Below are positions 36,183 through 45,097 of a DNA stretch of 64,000 nucleotides, piece after piece; position 1 is the stretch's first letter, and each line of letters opens with the position of its first letter. This DNA is from VXRD01 sp965232265 (lineage in GTDB: Bacteria > Latescibacterota > UBA2968), in the NCBI GenBank assembly GCA_965232265.1, contig CBDDPH010000002.1:1860001-1924000 (forward strand), given 5' to 3'. The notes below the pieces were generated by a model that was given only the letters and a program-made list of their open reading frames with translations, searched no databases and was not told where the DNA came from. Made by a program: the position numbers and the translations under genes.

Positions 36183-37175
36183 TTGAAAGCACAACGATTA
36201 ATATGTACAGATGTCCGGCGGATTGAATTGGAAGACGTTGATCTGCCGCGTGTGCCAGACAATGGCATTTTGGTGCAGAATGATTATACCGCCGTGAGTG
36301 TTGGCACGGAAATTTACAATTATGCACATGGCGGTGAACCGTCGCGTGCGAGAACATTTCCGCGACCAACGGGGTATTGCAATACGGGGGTGGTGCTCGA
36401 GGTGGGCAGTGATGTGAAGGGTATAAAACCCGGTGATCGCATTGCCGCGCAGGGCAATCACGCCAGTCATGCGGTCATGAGTGGAAATTTTTTTCGTGTG
36501 CCCGAAGGTGTTTCGCCCAGGTCCGCGGCTTTTATGGTTATGTGTGCGATTGCTATGCACGGGCATCGGGTTGGATGTCCCGTATTGGGCGAGGGTGTTG
36601 CGATTACCGGTATGGGGATTGTGGGGCAGTTGGCAGCGACCTTTGCGCGGTTGGCTGGCGCACTCCCGGTTATTGCGATTGATCTGGATGATTTTCGGTT
36701 GGGTAAAGCGAGAGACCGGGGGGCAGATGTTTGTGTCAATCCCAGTACTGCAGGGGATGTCGCCGAGGTGGTGCGCGAGCATTGCGTGGGCGATGGTGTC
36801 GATCTGGTGATTGAAGCGACGGGTATCCCCGCGGTGTATCCCATGGCGTTGACTTTGCCGCGGTTGGGTGGGCGTCTGGTCGCACTGGGGTCTCCTCGGG
36901 GTACTGTAGAGGTGAGTTTTTTGCCCGAGGTTCACTTGCGCGAGATCACAATTCTGGGCGCACATCAGCCCAAGACGCCGGATGATGACCATATTTATTA
37001 TCCGTGGAACAAGCGGAGAGACCGCGAGCTCATTTTGCGTCTGATGGCTGCGGGCAAGTTGCCCATCGAAGATCTGATTACCCATGTCGCCAATCCCGCC
37101 GATTGCCAGACTACCTACGACATGCTCGCCGATCATCCAAGGGAAGTGCTGGGCGTGGTATTTGAGTGGGTGTGA
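36183..37175 (+). CDS. Zinc-type alcohol dehydrogenase-like (MDR family) oxidoreductase
   Basis: A 330-aa medium-chain dehydrogenase/reductase starting at TTG 36183, with AAGGAG at 36170-36175. GroES-like N-terminal domain (VSVGTEIYNY, PTGYCNTGVVLEVGSDVKGIKPGDRI) and Rossmann domain with GMGIVGQLAA near residue 144. The classic structural-zinc Cys cluster is absent, as in short threonine/sorbitol-dehydrogenase-like relatives annotated as zinc-binding. It probably oxidises a sugar or polyol from the same pathway as the three genes before it. Last gene of the operon; the terminator at 37201-37236 follows. Confidence 0.82.
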   Translation: MKAQRLICTDVRRIELEDVDLPRVPDNGILVQNDYTAVSVGTEIYNYAHGGEPSRARTFPRPTGYCNTGVVLEVGSDVKGIKPGDRIAAQGNHASHAVMSGNFFRVPEGVSPRSAAFMVMCAIAMHGHRVGCPVLGEGVAITGMGIVGQLAATFARLAGALPVIAIDLDDFRLGKARDRGADVCVNPSTAGDVAEVVREHCVGDGVDLVIEATGIPAVYPMALTLPRLGGRLVALGSPRGTVEVSFLPEVHLREITILGAHQPKTPDDDHIYYPWNKRRDRELILRLMAAGKLPIEDLITHVANPADCQTTYDMLADHPREVLGVVFEWV

Positions 37176-37200
37176 TTCCGTCCGGTAAAATAAAAAATAA

Positions 37201-37236
37201 ATCCCCGTCAGAACCAAATCTGGCGGGGATTTTTTC
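37201..37236 (+). terminator. Strong rho-independent terminator
   Basis: ATCCCCGTCAGA/TCTGGCGGGGAT (12 bp, one G:U) with a short loop and TTTTTT; ends the operon starting at 32655. Confidence 0.88.
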
Positions 37237-37237
37237 T

Positions 37238-37266
37238 TTGACAACTCGCTTTTGGGGCGCAATTAT
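37238..37266 (+). promoter_or_regulatory. Promoter of the RraA-like/sulfatase unit
   Basis: TTGACA, 17-nt spacer, AATTAT, directly after the terminator T-run; start codon 50 nt downstream. Confidence 0.45.
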
Positions 37267-37316
37267 AGGGGCGCGTAAATGCGATCTGCTGTCCAAAATA
37301 TTTTAAGAGGTGATCA

Positions 37317-37814
37317 ATGGCTTTCAAGACGACTGATTTGTGCGATGAGCACGAAAACGATCCAGCACTTCAAGTTGCCGAGCCGATATTCAACGACTAT
37401 GGTGGTGTGATGGCATTTTGCGGTCCGATTGCCACGGTCAAAGTTCGCGAAGACAATGTGCTGGTGCGCGAGATCCTCGAAACGCCGGGCGAGGGGCGCG
37501 TTCTCGTCGTGGATGGCGAGGGTTCGGCGTGGTGTGCGCTTTTGGGAGATATGGTCGCTGAAATCGCCAGCGACAACGGCTGGTCGGGGATTGTCATAAA
37601 TGGCGGTGTGCGCGATGTTTCTGAACTTGCACAAATTGAAATAGGCGTCAAAGCGCGCTTTTCTGTGCCGCGCCGCAGCCGCAAAGAAGGCAAGGGCCGC
37701 CCAAATACGCCGCTTGCATTTGCCGGTGTCACCTTTCTTCCGGGCGATTATCTCTACGCCGATGAAGACGGCATTTTAATCGCCACGCGAGATTTGTTAG
37801 ACGCGCAGGCTTGA
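37317..37814 (+). CDS. RraA-like / 4-hydroxy-4-methyl-2-oxoglutarate aldolase-type protein
   Basis: A 165-aa RraA-family protein: TTDLCDEHEN at the start, GGVMAFCGPIATVKV, the VVDGEGSAWCALLGDMVAEIA helix and INGGVRDV, where Arg-Asp bind substrate and metal in the aldolases. About half the family regulate RNase E, the others are HMG/CHA aldolases; among catabolic genes with no RNase E nearby the aldolase role is at least as likely. It precedes a sulfatase by 34 nt on the same strand. AAGAGGTGATCA is the ribosome site. Confidence 0.8.
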   Translation: MAFKTTDLCDEHENDPALQVAEPIFNDYGGVMAFCGPIATVKVREDNVLVREILETPGEGRVLVVDGEGSAWCALLGDMVAEIASDNGWSGIVINGGVRDVSELAQIEIGVKARFSVPRRSRKEGKGRPNTPLAFAGVTFLPGDYLYADEDGILIATRDLLDAQA

Positions 37815-37848
37815 TCTGAAATACAACCTTACATGATGGAGATAAACT

Positions 37849-39216
37849 ATGCCGCAGACAGATCGACCCAATATTCTCTTTATTATGGACGACCAGCATC
37901 GTTTTGATTACATGGGCTGTGCAGGTGCTGATTTTGTTCGCACGCCCAATATTGACCGCTTGGCAAAGCAAGGCGTGCATTTTACCCAATGTACGACAAA
38001 TTGTCCGGTTTGCGCGCCTTCGCGCATTGCACTGGCCTCTGGCATGCAACCCTCGCGCCTCGGTTGCGTTGGGAACAATTGCTTCTTGCCTCGCAGCCAA
38101 CCGACTTATTACCAGCAGTTGCGCGATTACAATTATTACGTGGGGTGCGTGGGCAAGCTCGATCTGGCCAAACCCGACGGATACAATGGACGCGATGGCG
38201 ATAGGCCCGCTACGTATATGTGGGGCTTTACCCATCCGGTCGAATGCGAGGGCAAAATGCACGCCGGGCATTCCAAAACACCGCAGGGACCTTATAACCA
38301 CTTTTTGGAGGAAAGAGGGTTGCTCGGTGCTTTTGTCGATGATTATACCCGTCGTTCCAGAGAGGGCTATCACGCTTCCTGTCACGATTCGGTTTTGCCC
38401 ACCGAAGCTTTTGAGGATGTGTATATTGGGCAGCGATCTGTCGAGTGGATTGAGAATATTCCCGGGGATTTTCCCTGGCATTTATTCGTGAGCTTTGTGG
38501 GACCTCACGATCCTTTTGATCCGCCAGCCGAATACGGGGAGAAGTACCGCGATGCAGAGATGCCACCCGCTACGCCTGCAAATTTGCCCGGAAAACCCGC
38601 TTACTTAAAAGACCGCATCAAAGACATGACGCCCGAAAAAATCGCAGAGACCCGACGGCAATATTGCGCGGCAATTGAAGTTATTGACGATCAGATTGGC
38701 GAGATGCTCGCGGCAGTGGAACGGCGGGGGATGACCGATAATACATACATCATCTTTTCCAGCGATCACGGAGAAATGCTGGGCGATCACGGTTTGTACA
38801 CCAAAAGCGTGCCTTACGAGGCATCGGTACACGTTCCGCTCATTGTTGCGGGACCCGGCATTGAAGGCGGTCGCGTCTCAGATGCTCTTGTTGAACTCAT
38901 TGACATGAATCCAACGATATGTGATCTCGCTGGCGTGCCTCCGCTTTCGGATATCGATGCGCGATCAATTGGCGCAGTGCTTCGCGGAGAGGCAGAAGAA
39001 CACCGCACGGAAACCGTGAGTGGCATACAAAATTTCAGGTGCGTCCGCACGCGGGAGTACAAATTGGTGGAAAACCACAACGATGTTACGGAACTCTACG
39101 ATTTGATTGCAGATCCGACAGAAGAACACAATATTGCCGAACAGGAGCCAGAGGTACGGCGCGCATTGTCACGCCGTCTCTCAGCGCGTTATTTAGAAGG
39201 CACGTGGTATCGGTAG
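37849..39216 (+). CDS. Sulfatase (formylglycine-dependent)
   Basis: A 455-aa alkaline-phosphatase-fold sulfatase. NILFIMDDQHRFDYMG supplies the DD metal ligands; CAPSR at 55-59 is the formylglycine motif (Cys55 modified); FSSDHGEMLGDHGL near residue 300 supplies the late Asp-His pair. No signal peptide is seen, so it would act in the cytosol on imported sulfate esters. No formylglycine-generating enzyme gene is in the window. It forms a unit with the RraA-like protein and probably with the aldo/keto reductase 68 nt downstream. Confidence 0.88.
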   Translation: MPQTDRPNILFIMDDQHRFDYMGCAGADFVRTPNIDRLAKQGVHFTQCTTNCPVCAPSRIALASGMQPSRLGCVGNNCFLPRSQPTYYQQLRDYNYYVGCVGKLDLAKPDGYNGRDGDRPATYMWGFTHPVECEGKMHAGHSKTPQGPYNHFLEERGLLGAFVDDYTRRSREGYHASCHDSVLPTEAFEDVYIGQRSVEWIENIPGDFPWHLFVSFVGPHDPFDPPAEYGEKYRDAEMPPATPANLPGKPAYLKDRIKDMTPEKIAETRRQYCAAIEVIDDQIGEMLAAVERRGMTDNTYIIFSSDHGEMLGDHGLYTKSVPYEASVHVPLIVAGPGIEGGRVSDALVELIDMNPTICDLAGVPPLSDIDARSIGAVLRGEAEEHRTETVSGIQNFRCVRTREYKLVENHNDVTELYDLIADPTEEHNIAEQEPEVRRALSRRLSARYLEGTWYR

Positions 39217-39284
39217 GGATTGAGAATTAAAAATTAGGTGGTTGGGTGGCCTTCGTGTTCTTCGATTTATAGAAAGGAAGAATC

Positions 39285-40268
39285 GTGAAATACACCAAAC
39301 TGCCCGGCACAGATATCGATGTCTCTGTTATTGCGCTGGGTTGCTGGCCTTTTGCCGGTGGCGATGTTTGGGGCGAGCAAGACGACGATGTATCTATCGC
39401 TACGGTGCATGCCGCGCTGGATGCGGGGATCACCTTTTTCGATACGGCAGAAGGCTATGGCAAGTCCGAGCGCGTGCTCGGGCAGGGGCTTAAAGGTCGG
39501 CGGCAAGACGCGGTGATCGCCACCAAAGTTGGCGGCGGTCATCTTTCTTCCGATGATTTGCCCAAAGCCTGCGAACAGAGCTTGAAAAGTCTGCAAACCG
39601 ATTATATTGATCTGTACCAAATTCACTGGCCGAATCACAATATTCCCATTGCAGAAACAGCAAGCGCACTTCAGCGTCTCCGCGATCAGGGAAAAATTCG
39701 GGCTATTGGCGTTTGCAATTTTGCCTGCGGCGATTTGCGCGATTTGCTCGCTGTTGCCGATATTGTCACCAATCAGTTGTCCTTTAGCTTGCTCTGGCGC
39801 GTTATTGAGCGCGAGATTCAGCCGATGTGTTTGGAGAACAATATTGGCATGATCTGTTATAGCCCGCTGATGCAGGGATTGCTTACCGGACGTTATGTCT
39901 CTGCGGATGATGTGCCAGATGGTCTGGCGCGAACCCGCCTGTTTTCGGATGACCGCCCCAGGGCCAGACACGGTGAAGAAGGCTGTGAGGCCGAAGTGTT
40001 TGAGGCGCTGGAAAAAGTTCGCGATGTTGCCGATGAAGCAGGCGTTGCAATGGCAGAGCTTGCCCTTGCCTGGGCACTACAACAACCCGGTATGACATCG
40101 CTTCTGGTGGGCGCGAGAAATCCCGATGAAGTGCAATGGAATCTCCCGGCGGTTGATCTCGCATTGTCAGAAGATATATTGCAACGCTTATCTGAGATCA
40201 CGGAAGATGTTAAAGACAAACTCGGCAATAATCCCGATATGTGGATGTCGGAGTCGCGGATGAGGTGA
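39285..40268 (+). CDS. Aldo/keto reductase
   Basis: A 327-aa NAD(P)H-dependent (beta/alpha)8 oxidoreductase. The catalytic tetrad is seen as Asp and Tyr in FFDTAEGYGKSE (residues 48-60), Lys in AVIATKVGG and His in YQIHWPN. The cofactor-binding end reads SLLVGARNPDEVQWN near residue 270. It follows the sulfatase on the same strand, consistent with reduction of a sugar or aldehyde in the same pathway; the substrate is unknown. Its stop is followed within a few bases by the dispersed repeat block. Confidence 0.85.
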   Translation: MKYTKLPGTDIDVSVIALGCWPFAGGDVWGEQDDDVSIATVHAALDAGITFFDTAEGYGKSERVLGQGLKGRRQDAVIATKVGGGHLSSDDLPKACEQSLKSLQTDYIDLYQIHWPNHNIPIAETASALQRLRDQGKIRAIGVCNFACGDLRDLLAVADIVTNQLSFSLLWRVIEREIQPMCLENNIGMICYSPLMQGLLTGRYVSADDVPDGLARTRLFSDDRPRARHGEEGCEAEVFEALEKVRDVADEAGVAMAELALAWALQQPGMTSLLVGARNPDEVQWNLPAVDLALSEDILQRLSEITEDVKDKLGNNPDMWMSESRMR

Positions 40269-40271
40269 AAG

Positions 40272-40460
40272 GTATCCGCAGATGGACGCAGATGGACACA
40301 GATGAAAGGCGAGAGGTAAAGACGGGGCTGGGGGTTGGGTGGACGGGATTTGATCGCTATTGGAAACACGATATGACTTGTCTTTGTCTCAAGAGATGGA
40401 CGCAGGTGGACACAGATGAAAGGCGAGAGGTAAAGACGGGGCTGGGGGTTGGGTGGACTG
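40272..40460 (+). repeat. Dispersed repeat block with a 65-bp direct repeat
   Basis: Starts TATCCGCAGATGGACGCAG. Within it, 40280-40344 and 40394-40458 are 65-bp direct copies with one mismatch (AGATGGACGCA...GGGTTGGGTGGAC), 114 bp apart. A related, more divergent copy lies at 52010-52108. Both copies are outside genes. Confidence 0.85.
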
Positions 40461-40510
40461 ACTACTGGCTGCTGACCACTGACGACTAACAAGACGATCA
40501 GGAGGCTCTT

Positions 40511-40858
40511 ATGGCTCATCTTCAGATTGACGACCCAGAAACATTTTTTCGCACCTTTGCAGATCTTTTGGTTGCTGGCGAAGACGACAAGCACATAGCT
40601 CGAAAATTGGGATGCTCGCGGGGCGAAAGCAAGCGCAGGCGGCAGGCATTTCAAAAAGGGGGCATTGTGACGGAAAACGGCGTATCAAAAGAAAAATTGG
40701 AGGCGTGGCTGTCTTCAAGTGACGGCCAGCGCGCACAACGCCAGTGGGAAGGCCATCACAAGCGTCAACAGGCTATGGGGGCAACGGGAACCAAACCGCA
40801 AAAGGGATTTCGCAGACAGCCCGAGGTCAAGCGCGGTTGGATGCGGCAAAAGATTTGA
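40511..40858 (+). CDS. Small basic protein with a helix-turn-helix-like segment, unknown function
   Basis: A 115-aa protein: acidic N-terminus (DDPETFFRTFADLL), then DDKHIARKLGCSRGESKRRRQAF around residues 30-52, which could be a helix-turn-helix, and a strongly basic, Gln/Arg-rich C-terminus. A good ribosome site (AGGAGG at 40500-40505) precedes the ATG. No family recognised; a nucleic-acid-binding role would fit the charge but is only a guess. It stands alone between the repeat block and a bidirectional terminator. Confidence 0.6.
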   Translation: MAHLQIDDPETFFRTFADLLVAGEDDKHIARKLGCSRGESKRRRQAFQKGGIVTENGVSKEKLEAWLSSSDGQRAQRQWEGHHKRQQAMGATGTKPQKGFRRQPEVKRGWMRQKI

Positions 40859-40880
40859 GATAGTACAATACCATCAAAAT

Positions 40881-40918
40881 AAAAGGCCGGTGGGCAATGT
40901 TCCATCGGCCTTTTTATT
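40881..40918. terminator. Bidirectional rho-independent terminator
   Basis: AAAGGCCGGTGG/CCATCGGCCTTT stem (one G:U), with T-runs on both strands; lies between the convergent small-protein gene and aldo/keto reductase gene. Confidence 0.85.
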
Positions 40919-40933
40919 TGAGTATCAGATCAC

Positions 40934-41908
40934 TCACCGTTCGTCGCATTTCAAGTCCAGCCAATCGAGTTCTTCTGGTGTGAGTTTTAAGTTGAGGGCT
41001 TCGATATTGGCTCTGCACTCATCGGGATGGAATACGCCGATGAGTGAAAAGAGATTCAAGGGCTGATTCAGGTTGAATGCCAGCGCGATTTGTGGCACGG
41101 TTAGCCCTTTTTCTTTTGCCAGTTTTCCCGCACGGTCCAGGCGTTTGAAATTTTGTTCGTAACAATAGGCTTCGACGCAGGAGCCGGGCAGGTTTGCTTT
41201 GTAGTCTTCATAAGTTTTGCGCGTAAATCTGCCCGAGAAAAATCCCTGTGCGAGACTCGACCAAGTAAACAGGGGCATGTTTTGTTCTGCATACCACGCG
41301 CGGTCTGCCTCGTTGTCAGGCCCACTGATGCTGATACAGCCTCTCCAGGGTTCTTTTACCTGTTCTGCAAGGCTGTAATTGGGGCTGCTCACGGTGAATG
41401 GTTCCAGGTTGTGTTTGTATGCGTATTCATTGGCTTCCCGTATGCGCGGCACGGTCCAGTTCGATCCGCCAAATAGTCCGATTCGACCCGCTGCTTTGTG
41501 TTCGTTTAAAATTTCTACTATGGGCCCAACTTCGACATTGGGATCGTCGCGGTGCAATACGTAGATGTCGATAAAATTCGTTCGGCAACGCGCCAGAGAA
41601 GTGGTCAGGTCTGCTGTAATATCAGGCGGGGTGACTTTATTTTTGTTTCCAGTGTGGTGTGCCCCTTTGGTCAAGATGACGGCTTCTTCGTGCAAGCCGC
41701 GCTCGTCGAGCCATTGGCCCAGAACACGCTCACACTGCCCGCCGCCGTAAATATATGCGCCGTCAAAGCCGTTGACGCCGAGTGCCCATACGCCGTCTAA
41801 CAGGTCAAATGATTCTTGCAGGTGATCTTCGCGCAACATCATTGTACCTTGCAAAATGCGCGAAATTCTTTTGTCTATTCCTTCGATTGTGCCGTATTCC
41901 ATTGGCAT
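40934..41908 (-). CDS. Aldo/keto reductase
   Basis: A 324-aa aldo/keto reductase, sequence-distinct from the one at 39285. FDGAYIYGGGQCERVLG carries the Asp/Tyr pair near residue 48, AVILTKGAHH the Lys, and IYVLHRDDPN the His (residues around 120). FTWSSLAQGFFSGR near residue 215 is the usual loop region. Last gene of a six-gene minus-strand operon: it begins 4 nt after the Gfo/Idh/MocA stop, and the terminator at 40881-40918 follows. It probably handles a carbonyl made by that dehydrogenase. Confidence 0.85.
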   Translation of the reverse strand: MPMEYGTIEGIDKRISRILQGTMMLREDHLQESFDLLDGVWALGVNGFDGAYIYGGGQCERVLGQWLDERGLHEEAVILTKGAHHTGNKNKVTPPDITADLTTSLARCRTNFIDIYVLHRDDPNVEVGPIVEILNEHKAAGRIGLFGGSNWTVPRIREANEYAYKHNLEPFTVSSPNYSLAEQVKEPWRGCISISGPDNEADRAWYAEQNMPLFTWSSLAQGFFSGRFTRKTYEDYKANLPGSCVEAYCYEQNFKRLDRAGKLAKEKGLTVPQIALAFNLNQPLNLFSLIGVFHPDECRANIEALNLKLTPEELDWLDLKCDER

Positions 41909-41912
41909 AATA

Positions 41913-42899
41913 TTATTCCCTTTCCATCGGATATTTCAATCCCCATTGTTCTCGAATCGCGTCCAGCGTCTGCATATTGGCAAGCGTATCGCGGTGTGAC
42001 ATGAGATCGCTTTCCAGCTTTCCTTCTCTTACGCAGCGGGCCACTTCGGCAGCTTCACACTCGTATCCATTGCCAGCACATTCCAGTGTCACTTCTTCCT
42101 CTTTGTCGCCTGCGGACAGGATTGCCGTGCGTCCATCCCAAAAACGCGGTACGGTGATCATGCCATCCGTGCCCAGAATTTTCGCCTCGTGTGGTGTTTT
42201 TATTCGCACGCCACAGGAGATCAATGCGAGTTGTCCTTTGTCGTAGCCAAATACCATCGCTGCCTGTTCATCTACACCGGTTTCGCCAATATGCGCCTGG
42301 CTCGAAATGGTGGCAGGTTGTGTGTCGAAGATCATGGACGCATAGGAGATGGGGTAGATACCGATATCGAGCAGGCCGCCGCCGCCGAGTGCGAGATCGA
42401 ACAAGCGTCCTTCGGGATTGATACGGGCGCGAAATCCAAAATCGGCATATAACATCCGCACTTCGCCAATCGCGCCGTCTGTGACCCACGCCTTTACCTG
42501 CTGGGTAATGGGCAAGAATCGGGTCCACATGGCTTCCATTAAAAACACGCCTTCGCTGCGGGCGACTTCGATAACTTCTCTGGCTTCGTGCTGGTTGATT
42601 GTAAATGGTTTTTCGCACAATACGGGCTTGCCCGCTTTCAAGCATAAGATGCTGTTCTCTTTGTGAAAGGGGTGGGGCGTTGCCACATAAACCGCATCGA
42701 CTTCTGGATCTTCGGCGAGTGCTTCATAAGAGGCGTGGCGATTGGGTACATCATACGCATCGGCAAAGGCGTCGGCGCGATCCTGACTGCGCGATCCCAC
42801 GGCGACGATTTGTGCATCGTCGAGTGCGCGCAATCCCGTGGCGAACTTGTGTGCAATACTGCCGGGACCGATAATGCCCCAGCGGAAAATATTACCCAT
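41913..42899 (-). CDS. Gfo/Idh/MocA family oxidoreductase
   Basis: A 328-aa NAD(P)-dependent dehydrogenase. Start at 42899 (MGNIFRWGIIGPGSIAHKFA), where the Rossmann GxGxxA begins; the frame is open further upstream but that part overlaps the TauE gene and is not homologous. CEKPFTINQHEA (EKP motif, catalytic Lys) is near residue 95 and the GGGGLLDIGIYPI substrate-domain motif near residue 168. Members act on sugars, inositols and their glycosides. GGAG-type spacing and the 17-nt gap to the TauE gene place it in the operon. Confidence 0.87.
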   Translation of the reverse strand: MGNIFRWGIIGPGSIAHKFATGLRALDDAQIVAVGSRSQDRADAFADAYDVPNRHASYEALAEDPEVDAVYVATPHPFHKENSILCLKAGKPVLCEKPFTINQHEAREVIEVARSEGVFLMEAMWTRFLPITQQVKAWVTDGAIGEVRMLYADFGFRARINPEGRLFDLALGGGGLLDIGIYPISYASMIFDTQPATISSQAHIGETGVDEQAAMVFGYDKGQLALISCGVRIKTPHEAKILGTDGMITVPRFWDGRTAILSAGDKEEEVTLECAGNGYECEAAEVARCVREGKLESDLMSHRDTLANMQTLDAIREQWGLKYPMERE

Positions 42900-42916
42900 T
42901 GTTGATCCTTTTCTTA

Positions 42917-43645
42917 TCAGGAGGTTGAAAATAGAACGTACAAAATCATACGTAAGGCGAGCAGTGTTACCAGCCATCTTAACAGGACGCGAAAATGGTG
43001 CTCGGGCACGCGCCCGCGGATCAGGGTCCCTAGGTAAGACCCAAGAGATGCCGAAGCGATCATGCCAACGACCAATTTCCAATAGGGTGCAAAGACAAAT
43101 CCCAAAAACCCATAAGTCAAAATTTTCATCGCATGGCTCGATGCCATCTGAACCGAATGCGTGATTACCGTGCGGTCTCGGGGCAGGTTTTCTCGCAGGA
43201 GAAATGGCATATTGAGCGGACCACTGACGCCAAAAAATAAAGACAATGCCGTTTGAAAAGCACCCAGTAGTGTGAATTTTGCGGGTAAATCGGGCGTGCG
43301 GGAAAATTTGGGCATCCACGTGATGAGCAAAATAAAAAGACCCAAAAAGAGGGGCAGGAGTTCCCATTTAAAATCGGCAATAAAACGAGAACCCAATGCG
43401 GCGCCAATCGCGGTTCCGATCGCGTATTGCCCCACGAGACGCCATTCGGTATGCTTGAGGCCAAAGAGCGCACGGCTCAAATTGCTGGCAATTTGCACCA
43501 GTCCGTGAACCGGGATAATCGCCGAAGCGGGGAGGAAGCCGGGCATAATCGCAATGAGGACAACGCCGCCGCCAACGCCGCCAACAGCCGCGATCATCGA
43601 TGTTATGCACGCCGCCCCGATCAAAAACCAGTCCGCTATTGCCAT
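42917..43645 (-). CDS. TauE/SafE-type sulfite or anion exporter
   Basis: A 242-aa membrane protein with 7-8 hydrophobic segments. GGVGGGVVLIAIMPGFLP near residue 22 is the glycine-rich first motif of the TauE/SafE family, and FFGVSGPLNMPFLLRE near residue 137 the second. The family exports sulfite, sulfoacetate or related anions. It lies 7 nt after the sulfatase in the same operon, which fits disposal of a sulfur product, though sulfatases release sulfate and the true cargo is unproven. Confidence 0.8.
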   Translation of the reverse strand: MAIADWFLIGAACITSMIAAVGGVGGGVVLIAIMPGFLPASAIIPVHGLVQIASNLSRALFGLKHTEWRLVGQYAIGTAIGAALGSRFIADFKWELLPLFLGLFILLITWMPKFSRTPDLPAKFTLLGAFQTALSLFFGVSGPLNMPFLLRENLPRDRTVITHSVQMASSHAMKILTYGFLGFVFAPYWKLVVGMIASASLGSYLGTLIRGRVPEHHFRVLLRWLVTLLALRMILYVLFSTS

Positions 43646-43652
43646 GCACTTG

Positions 43653-45089
43653 TCACCAGGTCATATAATGCGTTACGGGCGTGCCGTGTTTGGCGGTAAA
43701 GCGATCGTATTTCGGATGAATAAAATCTTCGGTTGCATCCATGTGGGCGTAAAAAGTTCGCTTCATTTCTTCTCTTTTTTCCGGTTGGGCGTCGTATAAA
43801 TTGTTTAGTTCAAAGGGATCGTCAATTAGATTGTACAACTCGCCGTAATTTTTTGCCGGATAGTGAATATATTTCCATTCCCGCGTGCGGATGCAGCGTT
43901 TATCGACTGCTTCGGCAAAAATTACGTCTCGTATTTCCGATTGCTCGCCATTCATCAGCGGCGATAAATCCATGCCCTGCACACATTCGGGTGCATCAAA
44001 ACCCGATAGCTGCGCGATTGTGGGAAATAGATCCACGGTTTCGGTCAGGGCGTCGCAGTCGCCGCCAGCACGACCGGGCACGGCAATAAAGCACGGTATA
44101 TGTAACATGCAGTCGAGGAGAAATGGCGCTTTGGCCGGGATACCGTGATCGCCTAAAAATTCACCGTGGTCCGATAGAAAGACTATGATGGTCTCATCCG
44201 CTATGCCTTTTTTCTCCAGTGTTTCAAGGATTAGACCCACTTGATGGTCAATTTGCGAGACCATGCCGTAATACGCCGCCTTCATCTTGAGGAATGTCTC
44301 GTCGGGAGCCTGGTCAAATCCGCGGTATTTGTGGTGTTCGGCTTTGAAATACAAAGCGTATTCGGGCGGCTTTTTTGCAATGTCGTCTTCCGCGCGCCGA
44401 AAAGGGGGCATCGCATTGGGATCGTACATATTTGCAAAGCGCCCAGAGGGTACATAAGGATGGTGCGGTCCGTAGAATCCCACCCATAAGAAAAAGGGGT
44501 TGCTCGTATCCAGTCCTTCGAGGTATTCAATGCTTTTCATGCCAATGTATGAATCGATGTGGCAATCTTCGGGGAGATCGGATGGCACGGCGCCGAGGTT
44601 TTTGCGAAAATTGGGCAGGGCGTATCCCGTTTTATATTCGTATCCCCGGTCGCGAACATATTGCTCAAATGGATTGGGATCGGTAACCGTATAATTTCCG
44701 TCTGCGCGCTCTTTCCATCCCCGCCGTATTCCCGCGGCGTCCATGTGGTCGAGTATCTGTTGAAAACGCTGCTGCCCAATGCCGTGTTTGCCCACGCTGG
44801 CGGTTGTATAGCCCTGGTTTTTGAACGCTTCTACCATTGTAATTTCATTTTCGTTGAGCTTTGACCCATTCCATTTTACGCCGTGATTTTTGGGATAACG
44901 CCCGGTCATAAATGTCGCACGCGACGGTGAACATACGGGATTTTGCACAAAGCAGTTTGAAAATCGCGTGCTCCTTGCAGATAGGGCGTCAATTGCAGGC
45001 GTTTGTATGACGCGGTCCCCCGTGTATCCCAGCGTATCATATCGCAAATGGTCTGTTGTTATAAATACAATATTGGGCTGTTTAATCAT
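43653..45089 (-). CDS. Sulfatase (formylglycine-dependent)
   Basis: A 478-aa sulfatase. Start set at ATG 45089 (MIKQPNIVFITTDHLRYD) because GAGG lies 8 nt upstream and the DH metal motif follows at the usual distance; the longer frame overlaps the previous gene. CSPSR (Cys53) is the formylglycine site, and FLSDHGEFLGDHG near residue 305 gives the late metal ligands. No signal peptide. Third gene of the operon beginning at 46680, between an isochorismatase-like hydrolase and a TauE exporter. Confidence 0.88.
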   Translation of the reverse strand: MIKQPNIVFITTDHLRYDTLGYTGDRVIQTPAIDALSARSTRFSNCFVQNPVCSPSRATFMTGRYPKNHGVKWNGSKLNENEITMVEAFKNQGYTTASVGKHGIGQQRFQQILDHMDAAGIRRGWKERADGNYTVTDPNPFEQYVRDRGYEYKTGYALPNFRKNLGAVPSDLPEDCHIDSYIGMKSIEYLEGLDTSNPFFLWVGFYGPHHPYVPSGRFANMYDPNAMPPFRRAEDDIAKKPPEYALYFKAEHHKYRGFDQAPDETFLKMKAAYYGMVSQIDHQVGLILETLEKKGIADETIIVFLSDHGEFLGDHGIPAKAPFLLDCMLHIPCFIAVPGRAGGDCDALTETVDLFPTIAQLSGFDAPECVQGMDLSPLMNGEQSEIRDVIFAEAVDKRCIRTREWKYIHYPAKNYGELYNLIDDPFELNNLYDAQPEKREEMKRTFYAHMDATEDFIHPKYDRFTAKHGTPVTHYMTW

Positions 45090-45097
45090 CGCATACC

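Noticed and set aside
36198..37262. 354-codon frame on the minus strand
   Set aside because: It lies over the dehydrogenase gene on the other strand and has no recognisable domain; a shadow of codon bias.
37729..38481. 250-codon frame on the minus strand
   Set aside because: Antisense to the sulfatase, no domain; considered a shadow.
41913..43367. Gfo/Idh/MocA protein with a 150-residue N-terminal extension
   Set aside because: The extra part overlaps the TauE gene in another frame and is Arg/His/Pro-rich; the Rossmann start at 42899 fits the family.
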